18,543 nucleotides of DNA, taken from positions 17,139 through 35,681 of the forward strand of contig JALVGO010000088.1 of assembly GCA_027029065.1 (NCBI GenBank), read 5' to 3'. This stretch comes from Sulfurovum sp. GTDB lineage: Bacteria; Campylobacterota; Campylobacteria; Campylobacterales; Sulfurovaceae. A program made the translations under genes and the position numbers. The notes under the pieces are model-generated. The model was not told the DNA's origin. It saw nothing but the letters and a program-made list of their open reading frames with translations, and made no database searches. This document shows, piece after piece, positions 7,191 through 17,210 of the stretch (position 1 is the stretch's first letter; every line of letters begins with the position of its first letter).

Positions 7191-8239
7191 CAGGCACCAC
7201 CAAACATACCGAGCACACGTTTGACAACCGAAGCATCGATATCCTCTACAATGCGGTGCGACCCGATGCCCTCAGGCAGGATAAACTTGATACGGTTGTT
7301 GGCACTCTTTTTATCAAGGAAGAAGTGTTCATAGAATGCATCGACATCTTCAATCGTATAGGTTGTCGGCAGATCCGCTTGCTCAAGCAGTGTTTTGACT
7401 TCATCTGCTTCTGACTGTTTCATCATCCCCAGTTCAACTGCAAGGGCATTTGCCATCACCATACCTATGGCAACCGCTTCTCCGTGCAGATAGGCAGTAT
7501 AGTTTGTTTCATTCTCTACAACATGCCCAAAGGTGTGTCCGTAGTTCAGCACCGCCCTGATACCTGCCTCTTTCTCATCCTGATTGACAACCCATGCTTT
7601 GAGTTCGACACTCCGGCGTATCGCCTCTTTCAACTGCTCTGTATCGGTCAGGTCTGCTGTTTTGAGGAATTCAAAGTAGTCTCTGTCAAACATTACTGCC
7701 ATCTTGACGATCTCTGCAAATCCGGCAGCAAACTCACGTTTTGGCAGTGTTTTCAAAAATGCCGGGTCGATGTAGACCGCTTTTGGCTGGTAGAATGCCC
7801 CGATAAGATTTTTGCCGTATTTGTTGTTTACCCCTGTTTTGCCACCCACACTTGCATCGACCTGGCTCAGCAGTGTCGTAGGGATCTGCACAAAATCGAT
7901 CCCGCGCTGATAGAGGCTCGCCGTAAATCCGGTCATATCCCCGATCACGCCGCCGCCAAAGGCAATAAGAAGCGATTTTCTGTCGAGCTTCTGCTCGAAA
8001 CACTCGTTGAGGATACTCTCCACTGTCTCCAGCGTTTTGTACTGCTCTCCGTCAGGTACAGTCACCACATGCAGCTGCGGTGCTTCTATGTGGGACAGAA
8101 GCATATCAAGGTGCAATCCCGCTACAGTCGGGTTGGTTACGACAACGACTTTTGTATGGTAAACGAGTTTGGGAAGTGCATCAATGGTAATGTCATATTT
8201 TACCGGTTTTGGCGGCTGCAGTTCAATTGGGACGATCAT
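7190..8239 (-). CDS. aroB: 3-dehydroquinate synthase
   Basis: A 349-residue enzyme of the shikimate pathway that converts DAHP to 3-dehydroquinate using NAD and a divalent metal. The NAD-binding glycine motif GGGVIGD lies at 95-101 and GGKTGVN at 132-138. The metal ligands are E176 (GFAEIVK), H235 (NYGHTFGH) and H252 (HGEAVAIGM), all present. The length and order of motifs are normal. It is the first gene of the six-gene minus-strand operon, 40-50 nt from a good promoter, and its stop shares a base with the next start. Shikimate flux therefore appears to be co-expressed with a channel, a tRNA modifier and a chaperone-like AAA protein. Confidence 0.97.
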   Translation of the reverse strand: MIVPIELQPPKPVKYDITIDALPKLVYHTKVVVVTNPTVAGLHLDMLLSHIEAPQLHVVTVPDGEQYKTLETVESILNECFEQKLDRKSLLIAFGGGVIGDMTGFTASLYQRGIDFVQIPTTLLSQVDASVGGKTGVNNKYGKNLIGAFYQPKAVYIDPAFLKTLPKREFAAGFAEIVKMAVMFDRDYFEFLKTADLTDTEQLKEAIRRSVELKAWVVNQDEKEAGIRAVLNYGHTFGHVVENETNYTAYLHGEAVAIGMVMANALAVELGMMKQSEADEVKTLLEQADLPTTYTIEDVDAFYEHFFLDKKSANNRIKFILPEGIGSHRIVEDIDASVVKRVLGMFGGA

Positions 8240-8286
8240 CGGGAAAAACCTTGAAGTATTTAAGATAATAATGTGCTTTATTTTAT

Positions 8287-8315
8287 CTTATATGCCCTTA
8301 AAAAGAGCCTCTCAA
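8287..8315 (-). promoter_or_regulatory. Promoter of the aroB operon
   Basis: On the minus strand TTGAGA (8315-8310) and TATAAG (8292-8287) are separated by exactly 17 bp. The expected start near 8280 leaves a leader of about 40 nt before the aroB ATG. It lies entirely in the 91-bp gap after the TrkA-like gene, so the operon can be transcribed independently of it. No strong terminator is visible in this gap, so read-through from the TrkA gene is also possible. Confidence 0.5.
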
Positions 8316-8330
8316 GACCGTTCTCCTGCA

Positions 8331-11117
<2,787 letters not shown>

Positions 11118-11151
11118 CACTACTCTTACTCTAACATCCATTTATAACTTT

Positions 11152-12345
11152 CTAATATAAAAATCCAAATAGCCACAAAGGTATCTTCTGTTGGAACCCT
11201 ACTTCAATACCATCCGAAACCACATAAGAGTTATTCATATCTTTGATCTGTTTGAATCCTTTGTCTTTTCCTCCAATCTCAAACGTATATTGCCCATCCG
11301 CCACAAAGTCTCCTTTTTTCGGATAACTCAGTGTATGACCTACCGATAACATATTCAAAAAATACTCCTCCCGTATGGTACCCACTTCGCTTTCTTGGCA
11401 GTAGCAGTTGTTAAGGTTTGGATTATTCAAATAGAGCTTTGCAGGTTTTGAAAAGACGGTATCACCTTTACCTTTTGCTTCAAGCCGGCTAAAAATATTT
11501 CCCAATGTCAAATAATATATATACTGGTAGAGTGTTTTTCGGTTAATACCTATTTTTTGCGCCAAAGATGTTAGGTTTAGTTCATAAGGTTTAGAAGTAC
11601 AGATATAGGCAGTCAACTGTTTGAGTTTATGTATATTTGATGGCTCAATATTGAAAATAATAGGTAAGTCACTCTCAATGACAGTATTGATAATCTCCTC
11701 AAGTTTAATGCAGTAGTTCTCTTTTGATTCAAAATAAAACGGATAGTACCCCACACGAAGGTATTCTTTAAAATGTTCAAGGGGTTTGATTTCTCGTACT
11801 ATCTCTTTAGCAATCAAAACATGATTGTCCAAAATTTCATGAAGTGTGTAGGAGGGAAACGATTTACCCAGCTTAAATGCCAAAAACTCTCTAAAACTGA
11901 GCCCCTTGAGTCTGTATATCATAGCTCTGCGGCTTAAATCCGATTTTTTGTGCTCCAAAACAATGGCACTGCTACCGCTGAATATCACCTGAATATCCAA
12001 GAAATCATAGATCTCTTTTAGCTCCACTTCAAAGTCTTTATATTTGTGTATTTCATCTATGACCAAGACTTTCCCACCAATATTATAAAAATCTTCTGCT
12101 ATATCAAAAAGTTTCATATTACTTGTTGTGATGCTGTCTACACTAAAATAGAGTTTCTTCTCTTCATCGATATCAAGCGATTGAAGATATTGAAGCAAAA
12201 ATGTTGTCTTACCTATTCCTCTTGCTCCGATAAGACCAATAAGCTTTTCATTAAAATCTACCACATTAAAAAAATATCTTTTATACGATATGTTTTCTAT
12301 TTTTTTATAGATATATGCCTGTTTTCTAAAGAGACCCTCTAACAC
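11152..12345 (-). CDS. AAA ATPase with DUF4143-type C-terminal domain
   Basis: A 397-residue protein with Walker A GARGIGKTT (40-48) and Walker B VLVIDEIH (93-100), followed by a sensor-like stretch IFSGSSA and then LSFREFLAFKLG, typical of the AAA_14 domain. The C-terminal half carries a helix-turn-helix-like piece (LTSLAQKIGINRKTLYQYI) and an endonuclease-like EIGGKDKGFKQI block, typical of DUF4143. These ATPases are widespread, patchy in distribution and mostly uncharacterised. The start is GTG at 12345 with AGGA about 6-9 nt upstream and a TATATTAT-like -10 near 12365 on the minus strand. The gene is much A/T-richer than tgt, suggesting transfer. Confidence 0.85.
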   Translation of the reverse strand: MLEGLFRKQAYIYKKIENISYKRYFFNVVDFNEKLIGLIGARGIGKTTFLLQYLQSLDIDEEKKLYFSVDSITTSNMKLFDIAEDFYNIGGKVLVIDEIHKYKDFEVELKEIYDFLDIQVIFSGSSAIVLEHKKSDLSRRAMIYRLKGLSFREFLAFKLGKSFPSYTLHEILDNHVLIAKEIVREIKPLEHFKEYLRVGYYPFYFESKENYCIKLEEIINTVIESDLPIIFNIEPSNIHKLKQLTAYICTSKPYELNLTSLAQKIGINRKTLYQYIYYLTLGNIFSRLEAKGKGDTVFSKPAKLYLNNPNLNNCYCQESEVGTIREEYFLNMLSVGHTLSYPKKGDFVADGQYTFEIGGKDKGFKQIKDMNNSYVVSDGIEVGFQQKIPLWLFGFLY

Positions 12346-12498
12346 GATTATCCTTTTTTGTATAATATAAACAACATTATTTTATATTTTTGTTTCTTAA
12401 AGTATAATATTTTTGACTAAAAGATCAAATTATGAAACACAGAAATCATCTTGAATGATACATTTATCTCTTATACTATATTATTAATACCATCTCAT

Positions 12499-12511
12499 GT
12501 ACAATGTGTAC
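12499..12511. promoter_or_regulatory. GTACA-ATG-TGTAC dyad, possible operator
   Basis: A perfect 5-bp inverted repeat with a 3-bp centre, about 20 bp upstream of a TATAAT (12532-12537) and 37 bp upstream of the methyltransferase ATG. The position is where a repressor or activator site would sit. The 200-bp gap that holds it is very AT-rich and also contains TATAAT at 12403-12408 and TATACT at 12472-12477. Confidence 0.25.
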
Positions 12512-12547
12512 GTAAAATATGGAAATCCCTTTATAATCAGGTATACA

Positions 12548-13126
12548 ATGATCCCCTTTAACAAACTCGGATGGGCATTTCACCGTTTTGGCAAGCGTAT
12601 CTACCCAAAGGAGGTACGTCAAAGTCTCTGCCGTTTTCTTGACACGCTCCCAACAGAGGCAAAGGTACTCGATGTCGGGGCAGGGACAGGAGTGCTGTGT
12701 GAGCTTTCACTGGCATGCCGAAATGACCTTGTACTTACCGCTGCCGATCCTGCTGAAGGAATGCTCCAATATTGTAGTGACCGTGTGCAAACGGTAGTTT
12801 CTCCTGCCGAAGCACTTCCTTTCGACAACGACAGCTTCGATGCCATCATGATGGGTGAAGCACTGCACCACTTTCGGGATGTCGATGCAGCCTTTCTGGA
12901 GATAGCACGCATCCTCAAATCAAATGGGATGCTCTTTATCTACGACTTCAACCCCGAGAAATTCATGGGCGGACTCATTGCAAAAGGTGAAGTACTGCTT
13001 GGCGAACCCGGCAACTTCTTTACACCTGCTATGCTTGAAACCAAACTTTCAGCCTTCGGGTTTGAAACAAAGTGTGAACAATACGGATACCGCTACACCG
13101 TTCATGCCAAAATGCTACCGCAGTAG
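12548..13126 (+). CDS. Class I SAM-dependent methyltransferase
   Basis: A 192-residue protein with motif I VLDVGAGTG (40-48), the acidic end of strand 2 (AADP at 65-68), motif DSFDAIMMGEALHHF (95-109) and the post-IV block LEIARILKSNGML (117-129). It belongs with small UbiE/Ubie-like enzymes of the Methyltransf_11 type; the substrate is unknown. The start at ATG 12548 gives MIPFNKLGWAFHRFG, a natural beginning for this type. A TATAAT at 12532-12537 would put transcription only a few bases upstream, so the mRNA may be nearly leaderless; upstream promoters could also serve. The gene is followed at once by an intrinsic terminator. Confidence 0.85.
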   Translation: MIPFNKLGWAFHRFGKRIYPKEVRQSLCRFLDTLPTEAKVLDVGAGTGVLCELSLACRNDLVLTAADPAEGMLQYCSDRVQTVVSPAEALPFDNDSFDAIMMGEALHHFRDVDAAFLEIARILKSNGMLFIYDFNPEKFMGGLIAKGEVLLGEPGNFFTPAMLETKLSAFGFETKCEQYGYRYTVHAKMLPQ

Positions 13127-13138
13127 CATTGCTTCTTT
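13111..13138 (+). terminator. Intrinsic terminator of the methyltransferase gene
   Basis: AATGCTAC (13111-13118), loop CGCA, GTAGCATT (13123-13130) form a perfect 8-bp stem followed by GCTTCTTT. The stop codon lies inside the 3' arm, so the terminator is built into the end of the gene. Confidence 0.6.
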
Positions 13139-13156
13139 CATTGCACATGATATGAT
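13129..13156 (+). promoter_or_regulatory. Possible promoter of the HicA-like gene
   Basis: TTGCTT (13129-13134) and TATGAT (13151-13156) are 16 bp apart, 20 bp ahead of the ATG of the HicA-like gene. The -35 overlaps the end of the preceding terminator. The ribosome site AAAGGAG lies 6 nt before the ATG. Confidence 0.35.
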
Positions 13157-13176
13157 GCTGAAAAAAAGGAGTAAAC

Positions 13177-13440
13177 ATGAGTCACAGACATAAAGCAAAG
13201 ATAGAAAAGGTATTTGAACATCCAATATCATCCAATATTGACGTCAAAAAACTGATTGCTGCGCTTGAGCACTACGGTGTGAAGGTAGAACTTACCAAAA
13301 AACACAAAGCAAAGCTCTTCTACAATGAAAGTGAGTTTGTCCTGCCGCTTCCACACGGTGACCACTTAACCAAAGATGAAGTGGTCATGCTGAGACACTG
13401 GCTTGAAGAGATCGGTCTAACACCTGAAAATGTCGAATAA
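13177..13440 (+). CDS. HicA-like small protein, no HicB partner
   Basis: An 87-residue protein. The second half follows the HicA mRNA-interferase pattern: a lysine/histidine-rich KKHKAKLF segment at about 41-48 where HicA has its GSHHIF catalytic histidine, then FVLPLPHGDHLTK where HicA has VPVHGNKELK, and a final helix VVMLRHWLEEIGLTPENV. The N-terminal HKAKIEKVFEHP piece matches the longer HicA-like form found in many proteobacteria. No HicB gene is present on either side: upstream is a methyltransferase, downstream a convergent gene. It is therefore an orphan that may be inactive, chromosomally tamed, or a dsRNA-binding-fold protein with another role. The family assignment is by pattern only. 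Confidence 0.6.
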   Translation: MSHRHKAKIEKVFEHPISSNIDVKKLIAALEHYGVKVELTKKHKAKLFYNESEFVLPLPHGDHLTKDEVVMLRHWLEEIGLTPENVE

Positions 13441-13456
13441 ATTCTTGGAAGTATCT

Positions 13457-13495
13457 ATTCCCGTATCTTTTTACACGGGAATGGAAAATATTTCC
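13457..13495. terminator. Bidirectional terminator-like hairpins between convergent genes
   Basis: ATTCCCGT (13457-13464) and ACGGGAAT (13475-13482) form a perfect 8-bp stem with a 10-nt loop; a second small dyad GGAAA-ATA-TTTCC follows at 13483-13495. The hairpin sits between the plus-strand HicA-like gene and the minus-strand nucleoside-hydrolase-like gene. There is no clear T-run on the plus strand. The arm sequence recalls the REP-like hairpins near 1038 and 1631. Confidence 0.45.
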
Positions 13496-13505
13496 CTTAT
13501 CATTT

Positions 13506-14876
13506 CTATTTTCCCTTGGGCAACTTGTACAGTAACTCTTCTACCTGTTGTTTCCAGATATCACCATATGCAAAAGTAGTCTTCTCCAGATAAAACTCCA
13601 ATCGTCCACAGGATGTGTTACCGGCAACTACAGCACCAGATGCTTTGATACGAAAACACGATTGTATCTCCTGGGTATACTGTGTACCATCCGGAGCAAA
13701 ATCTCCTCTTACACCGTATAAAAGTGCTTCTGTATCACTCAAGCCGTGATCGCCGTATACACCGTATCGATCCACTGACAAGATAAAAGCCATTGGGGAG
13801 TTTTGAAAGCGGTCTGCTCTATACATATCAGCTACCCGTTTATCACTCATGTCTATGTTCGGTATTGTCGCGATCACCACTGGAACATTTGGCGGTCTAT
13901 GTGCAAAAAAGTATTTGCTGGCATCAGATGCACTGTTTGGTTTGGAAGTCCCTTCAGAAAAATTCATTTCCGGTTCTCCTGAAGTACGACTTTTCCAACC
14001 ATTTGCCAAAACAATTTTATCCACTTTTTCAGAAACAAGCTGTTGCCCGTTGCAGACTTGTGTTTCTGCCAATATATTGGCAACATTGTGCAAATGTCCT
14101 CCCACTATCCACGTCACCTTTTCATCCGATTGTCTTAAAATTTCACATACCATGTTATTTGCTTCATTAAGCCCCACACAAATCGAATAATCCAAACACT
14201 GATACGACTGAAATTCATCTATATTACGAAAACTTCCCCGATAATCAACATGTCTTGGGTTAGGATTTGTTACATCCAATGCATACGTACGCATATCCTG
14301 ACGTACATTCAGTCCTATAGAAATATCTTTTCTGTCATAATAGTGCAAAATAGAACTATATGCCATCCCCTGTTTGCGATTAACATCTCTTCCTGTAAGA
14401 AGTACACCGGCTATATTGGCTTCACAGTTCTGTTCCATGCCCAATGCAGTGGCCAACATAATGACCCAATCAGGATCAAAAGCATCATTATCCAAAATAA
14501 TATTTTTCATATGATTCACTTTATTGGATATCTTTTGGATCATCACTTTTGAATCAACATTCTCTCCTTCATCCAATATTGCCTGATTCATTAGCTCAAG
14601 ATTCAATTCATTGACACATTTGATCTCTGCTTTTTCATAATCCTGTAGTGTAGGTTCTGGGTTGCTTGGATTTTTTGCATATGCAATAATTTTTTCTTCA
14701 CCTTCGGTATTTCTGCTTTCGGAACTATCTAACAGCATCGTAATAATAGGTATCAAAAAGTCTGTATTGGTTTTTTTCTGGGCTTGAGATGATATTGCTT
14801 CAGTACTTTCTCCCATCAAATACGAGATACTTAGACACATACCAAAAAAAATACTTTTGTTTACAATAAATTTCAC
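13506..14876 (-). CDS. Secreted nucleoside-hydrolase-like protein (divergent)
   Basis: A 456-residue protein with an N-terminal export signal (FIVNKSIFFGMCLSISYLMG). From residue 126 it resembles inosine-uridine nucleoside hydrolases: IILDNDAFDPDW (126-137) in place of the DTDPGIDDA calcium motif, IAGVLLTGRDVNRKQG (155-170) in place of GITTVAGN..., VTWIVGGHLHNVANIL (254-269) in place of the GPLTNLA block, and DTEALLYGV (381-389) near the place of the HDPLA motif. Three Asp of the first motif are kept (D129, D131, D136) but one is displaced, so activity is uncertain. The first 120 residues are a unique polar region. The start is GTG 14876 with an AGGA upstream. It is transcribed alone. Eight or so cysteines fit an exported protein. 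The family call is by pattern only. Confidence 0.5.
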   Translation of the reverse strand: MKFIVNKSIFFGMCLSISYLMGESTEAISSQAQKKTNTDFLIPIITMLLDSSESRNTEGEEKIIAYAKNPSNPEPTLQDYEKAEIKCVNELNLELMNQAILDEGENVDSKVMIQKISNKVNHMKNIILDNDAFDPDWVIMLATALGMEQNCEANIAGVLLTGRDVNRKQGMAYSSILHYYDRKDISIGLNVRQDMRTYALDVTNPNPRHVDYRGSFRNIDEFQSYQCLDYSICVGLNEANNMVCEILRQSDEKVTWIVGGHLHNVANILAETQVCNGQQLVSEKVDKIVLANGWKSRTSGEPEMNFSEGTSKPNSASDASKYFFAHRPPNVPVVIATIPNIDMSDKRVADMYRADRFQNSPMAFILSVDRYGVYGDHGLSDTEALLYGVRGDFAPDGTQYTQEIQSCFRIKASGAVVAGNTSCGRLEFYLEKTTFAYGDIWKQQVEELLYKLPKGK

Positions 14877-14976
14877 TAATTTAATCCTGTTTTTCTATAT
14901 ATTATGCCATATTACTATTTTATAAATAAATTAAATCATATTTTAGTAAACTTCCTTAACATTGGATTGAATAGTA

Positions 14977-15351
14977 TTAACTTCTGCGTCTTTCAAGTAT
15001 CCATTCCCGCGCCTCTTTGCGCTGGGAGAACGGAAAGTGTTTCACTTCTGCAGCAACAAAGTGCGATCCGATCTTCTCTGCAAAATCACCTATAGGGGAA
15101 TCTGTTACAAAAGCAAGACGTTTGACCTTTTTGTGATGGTTTTTGATAAACTTCAGATGCTCACTCAATGCGGAAAAGTCTTCCCATCCGGGAAAAGATT
15201 CTGCCGCAATGATCAATCCTGACAATTTGCCGTGTTCTTCTATAAAGGGATCTATGACCTTTACTGCCGACTCAAAATCTGCCACACTCAATGCGCCATC
15301 GGGCTCAAGTGTCACAACTGCCTTTTCTCTGTCCAGAGTGATGCTTAACAT
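14977..15351 (-). CDS. SpoIIAA-like (STAS-fold) protein
   Basis: A 124-residue protein of the SpoIIAA-like type (PF11964-like): VVTLEPDGALSVADFESAVKVIDPFIEEHG, then a buried LSGLIIAAESFPGWEDFSALSEHL block and VKRLAFVTDSPIG. In this group the fold is a lipid- or nucleotide-binding relative of STAS anti-sigma antagonists; a role here is unknown. The start at ATG 15351 is chosen because AAAGGA lies 6 nt upstream and MLSITLDREKAVV is a natural first strand; an upstream in-frame start at 15384 adds 11 residues without a good ribosome site. It stands alone on the minus strand. Confidence 0.75.
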   Translation of the reverse strand: MLSITLDREKAVVTLEPDGALSVADFESAVKVIDPFIEEHGKLSGLIIAAESFPGWEDFSALSEHLKFIKNHHKKVKRLAFVTDSPIGDFAEKIGSHFVAAEVKHFPFSQRKEAREWILERRRS

Positions 15352-15437
15352 TTGGTTTCCTTTATCGATTACTGTTGTCTCCAACAGACATGATAACAGA
15401 TTAAAGCTAAAAATAAATCTTATTATATTATTTTTAT

Positions 15438-16331
15438 TTATTTTTTAACATAAGGTACTTTTGCAGAAGGGGTCTTCTGTGAGGTTTTTTTCAGATGCAC
15501 ATCCTGATCATCGAAAAAGATATCTGCCTTGAACGACTTGACCACCCTGCGCTTTTCCACACCGCCAAGGAAAAACGCCTCATCAACCCGAACATCCCAC
15601 GCATCAAATGTGCGGATCACCCTTTCAAAAGTTGAAAAATCCCGTGCAGTAATCAATGCCGTTTTGATCGGTGCCTTCTCCATAGGGAAGCGCTGCTGTA
15701 TCTGGGAGATCACTTTTAAAAGCTTGGCAAAGGGACCTTTTGGCAGCGGATTTTTGGCATTTTTACGTTCATGCTTCAAAAAGGCTTCCAGTCCATGCTT
15801 TTGGTATATCTTCTCCGATTCATCTGAAAAGAGTACCGCATCGCCGTCAAACGCGATACGGACATCTTTCCGCTTGCCTCTCTTTTTATATTTTTTGGGG
15901 ATGATCCGTGCGGCAGCGATCCCCTCATTGATTGCCCTTTGGACATCCTCCTCATGTGCCGAGAGAAAAAGATCAACATCAAAGGCTTTGAGATAGTTGC
16001 TGATCGGTGTACCCGCTGTCCAGCCTGCCCGCTCGATGTCAAGCCCATACTTCTCTATGGAGTTGCGTATCCTCAGTCCTGTAGCTGCATTGTTGCGCGA
16101 AAGAACAATCACTTCGATAAGCTTGTCGTCAAACGCTTTGTTGATACGCAAAATATTACGCACAAAATCAAATGCCGCGCCGCGTTTGAGCACGCTGTTT
16201 TCATGCGCAATCTGGTAGCGGTAGTACTTCTCCAGCCCCTTTTTCTCAAAAAGCCTGTTCTCCTCTTCCAAATCAAACAGTGCCCGGGAGGAGATCGCTA
16301 TTACCAGCTTGTTCTTCAGATCGTATGCCAT
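15438..16331 (-). CDS. Cytosolic 5'-nucleotidase (PF06189-like)
   Basis: A 297-residue HAD-like protein. It has the layout of the bacterial cytosolic 5'-nucleotidase family: VIAISSRALFDLEEENRLF at 10-28, VIVLSRNNAATGLRIRNSI at 75-92, WTAGTPISNYLKAFDVDLFLSA at 104-125, a DGDAVLF block at 162-168 with the HAD-type aspartates D162 and D164, and VDEAFFLGG...KADIFFDDQ near the end. Such enzymes dephosphorylate nucleoside monophosphates. The start at ATG 16331 (MAYDLKNK) lies about 14 nt downstream of a minus-strand TATACT (16357-16352); longer frames to 16496 add an unrelated tail that runs over the divergent gene. It is divergent from the cyclotransferase gene. Confidence 0.85.
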   Translation of the reverse strand: MAYDLKNKLVIAISSRALFDLEEENRLFEKKGLEKYYRYQIAHENSVLKRGAAFDFVRNILRINKAFDDKLIEVIVLSRNNAATGLRIRNSIEKYGLDIERAGWTAGTPISNYLKAFDVDLFLSAHEEDVQRAINEGIAAARIIPKKYKKRGKRKDVRIAFDGDAVLFSDESEKIYQKHGLEAFLKHERKNAKNPLPKGPFAKLLKVISQIQQRFPMEKAPIKTALITARDFSTFERVIRTFDAWDVRVDEAFFLGGVEKRRVVKSFKADIFFDDQDVHLKKTSQKTPSAKVPYVKK

Positions 16332-16351
16332 ATCTCTACTTTTTTTCCATA

Positions 16352-16357
16352 AGTATA
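16352..16357 (-). promoter_or_regulatory. -10 box of the 5'-nucleotidase gene
   Basis: The minus strand reads TATACT (16357-16352) in an A/T-rich stretch, predicting a start near 16345 and a short leader before ATG 16331. Confidence 0.4.
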
Positions 16358-16412
16358 ACGTAAAAAAATTTTCCAATATCCATAGAAATACTGCTCCAAA
16401 GTTGTATTGCGA

Positions 16413-16418
16413 TACAAT
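16413..16418 (+). promoter_or_regulatory. -10 box of the cyclotransferase-like gene
   Basis: TACAAT, 30 bp before the TTG start at 16443. The predicted transcription start near 16425 excludes the in-frame TTG at 16407 as the translation start. Confidence 0.35.
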
Positions 16419-16442
16419 CCCACCCAAAAACGGAGCATTGTT

Positions 16443-16790
16443 TTGGAAACCCTCTTTGTCTACGGTACATTGATGCCGGGATGTCCAAACGGACATGTAC
16501 TTGAAAACATTGTCGGAAAGTTTGTTCCTGCAACAGTCAGAGGCAACCTGATCGGTGCAGGATGGTCAGCCTCCATGGGATACCCGGGTATCAAACTCGA
16601 TCCAGAAGGTGACACAGTACACGGGTACCTTTTCTACTCTCATAACCTCTGCGATCACTGGGAGTATCTCGATGCCTTCGAGGGAGAAGAGTTCGTACGT
16701 ACGGAAGTGACAGCAGAACGTTACGATGAACTCGATGTCGATACCTTCATCTATGTGCTCAAAGAAGAGAAAGAACACCTTGAGGAGTAG
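16443..16790 (+). CDS. Gamma-glutamylcyclotransferase-like (AIG2/GGCT fold) protein
   Basis: A 115-residue protein opening with LFVYGTLMPGCPN, the phosphate/backbone-binding YGTL motif of the GGCT-like fold, with DAFEGEEFVRTEV near the end carrying the family's likely catalytic glutamate (E80). These small enzymes cyclise gamma-glutamyl amines or act on related adducts; the substrate here is unknown. The start is TTG 16443, since GGAG lies 7 nt upstream (16432-16435) and the YGTL strand usually begins within five residues of the N-terminus. It is followed within 3 bp by the next gene. Confidence 0.8.
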   Translation: METLFVYGTLMPGCPNGHVLENIVGKFVPATVRGNLIGAGWSASMGYPGIKLDPEGDTVHGYLFYSHNLCDHWEYLDAFEGEEFVRTEVTAERYDELDVDTFIYVLKEEKEHLEE

Positions 16791-16793
16791 CCT

Positions 16794-17138
16794 GTGTACC
16801 CGATGAAAAAGAAAGAGAGACTTTACATCAGTGACCTGCTGGAAGATCCGGCGTTTTCCTACCCATCCTACTACACGCTCTCCTCTGCCATGATGAAAAA
16901 CGAGATGCTGCACAGCGCTATTGTTGCCCTCCACAGTTTTAACTTCTCCTACTATGAAACCCCAAGAAGCTTCGATGATATTTTCAAAATGTTTGAAAGT
17001 GGTACCTTTCCTATCTTTAAAGAGAAGTATATTGTCGGGTATTTTGGCGGGAAAATGATGTATCTTGAAAGCAACGGATGGAAGGGTATGCCCGCTACGG
17101 AGGCGCTTTTTCAGCTGGAAAACTGGCTGGTTTTTTAA
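16794..17138 (+). CDS. Unrecognised 114-residue protein coupled to the cyclotransferase gene
   Basis: I do not recognise this protein. It begins at GTG 16794, six nucleotides after a GAGGAG ribosome site that lies within the end of the preceding gene; an ATG at 16803 is possible but too far from that site. The protein is soluble-looking, with aromatic stretches (PAFSYPSYYTLSSAM, FNFSYYETPRSFDDIF) and ends GWKGMPATEALFQLENWLVF. It has no evident catalytic motif, signal sequence or membrane helix. Tight coupling suggests it works with the cyclotransferase-like enzyme. A T6 run follows the stop codon. Confidence 0.7.
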   Translation: MYPMKKKERLYISDLLEDPAFSYPSYYTLSSAMMKNEMLHSAIVALHSFNFSYYETPRSFDDIFKMFESGTFPIFKEKYIVGYFGGKMMYLESNGWKGMPATEALFQLENWLVF

Positions 17139-17198
17139 ATAAGTTACACAAAAAACAATTATTATTTTCTAATTAAGACTAATTTTATCTTATTTAGT

Positions 17199-17204
17199 TA
17201 TACT
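17199..17204 (+). promoter_or_regulatory. -10 box of the candidate small RNA
   Basis: TATACT in an AT-rich region. The predicted start at about 17211 is the very first base of the RNA's closing stem, which is the best single argument that the plus strand is the transcribed RNA. Confidence 0.45.
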
Positions 17205-17210
17205 TTCGCC

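Noticed and set aside
16332..16496. 55-residue longer start for the 5'-nucleotidase
   Set aside because: The additional residues look like non-coding translation and would run over the divergent gene's promoter and start; the family N-terminus fits ATG 16331.
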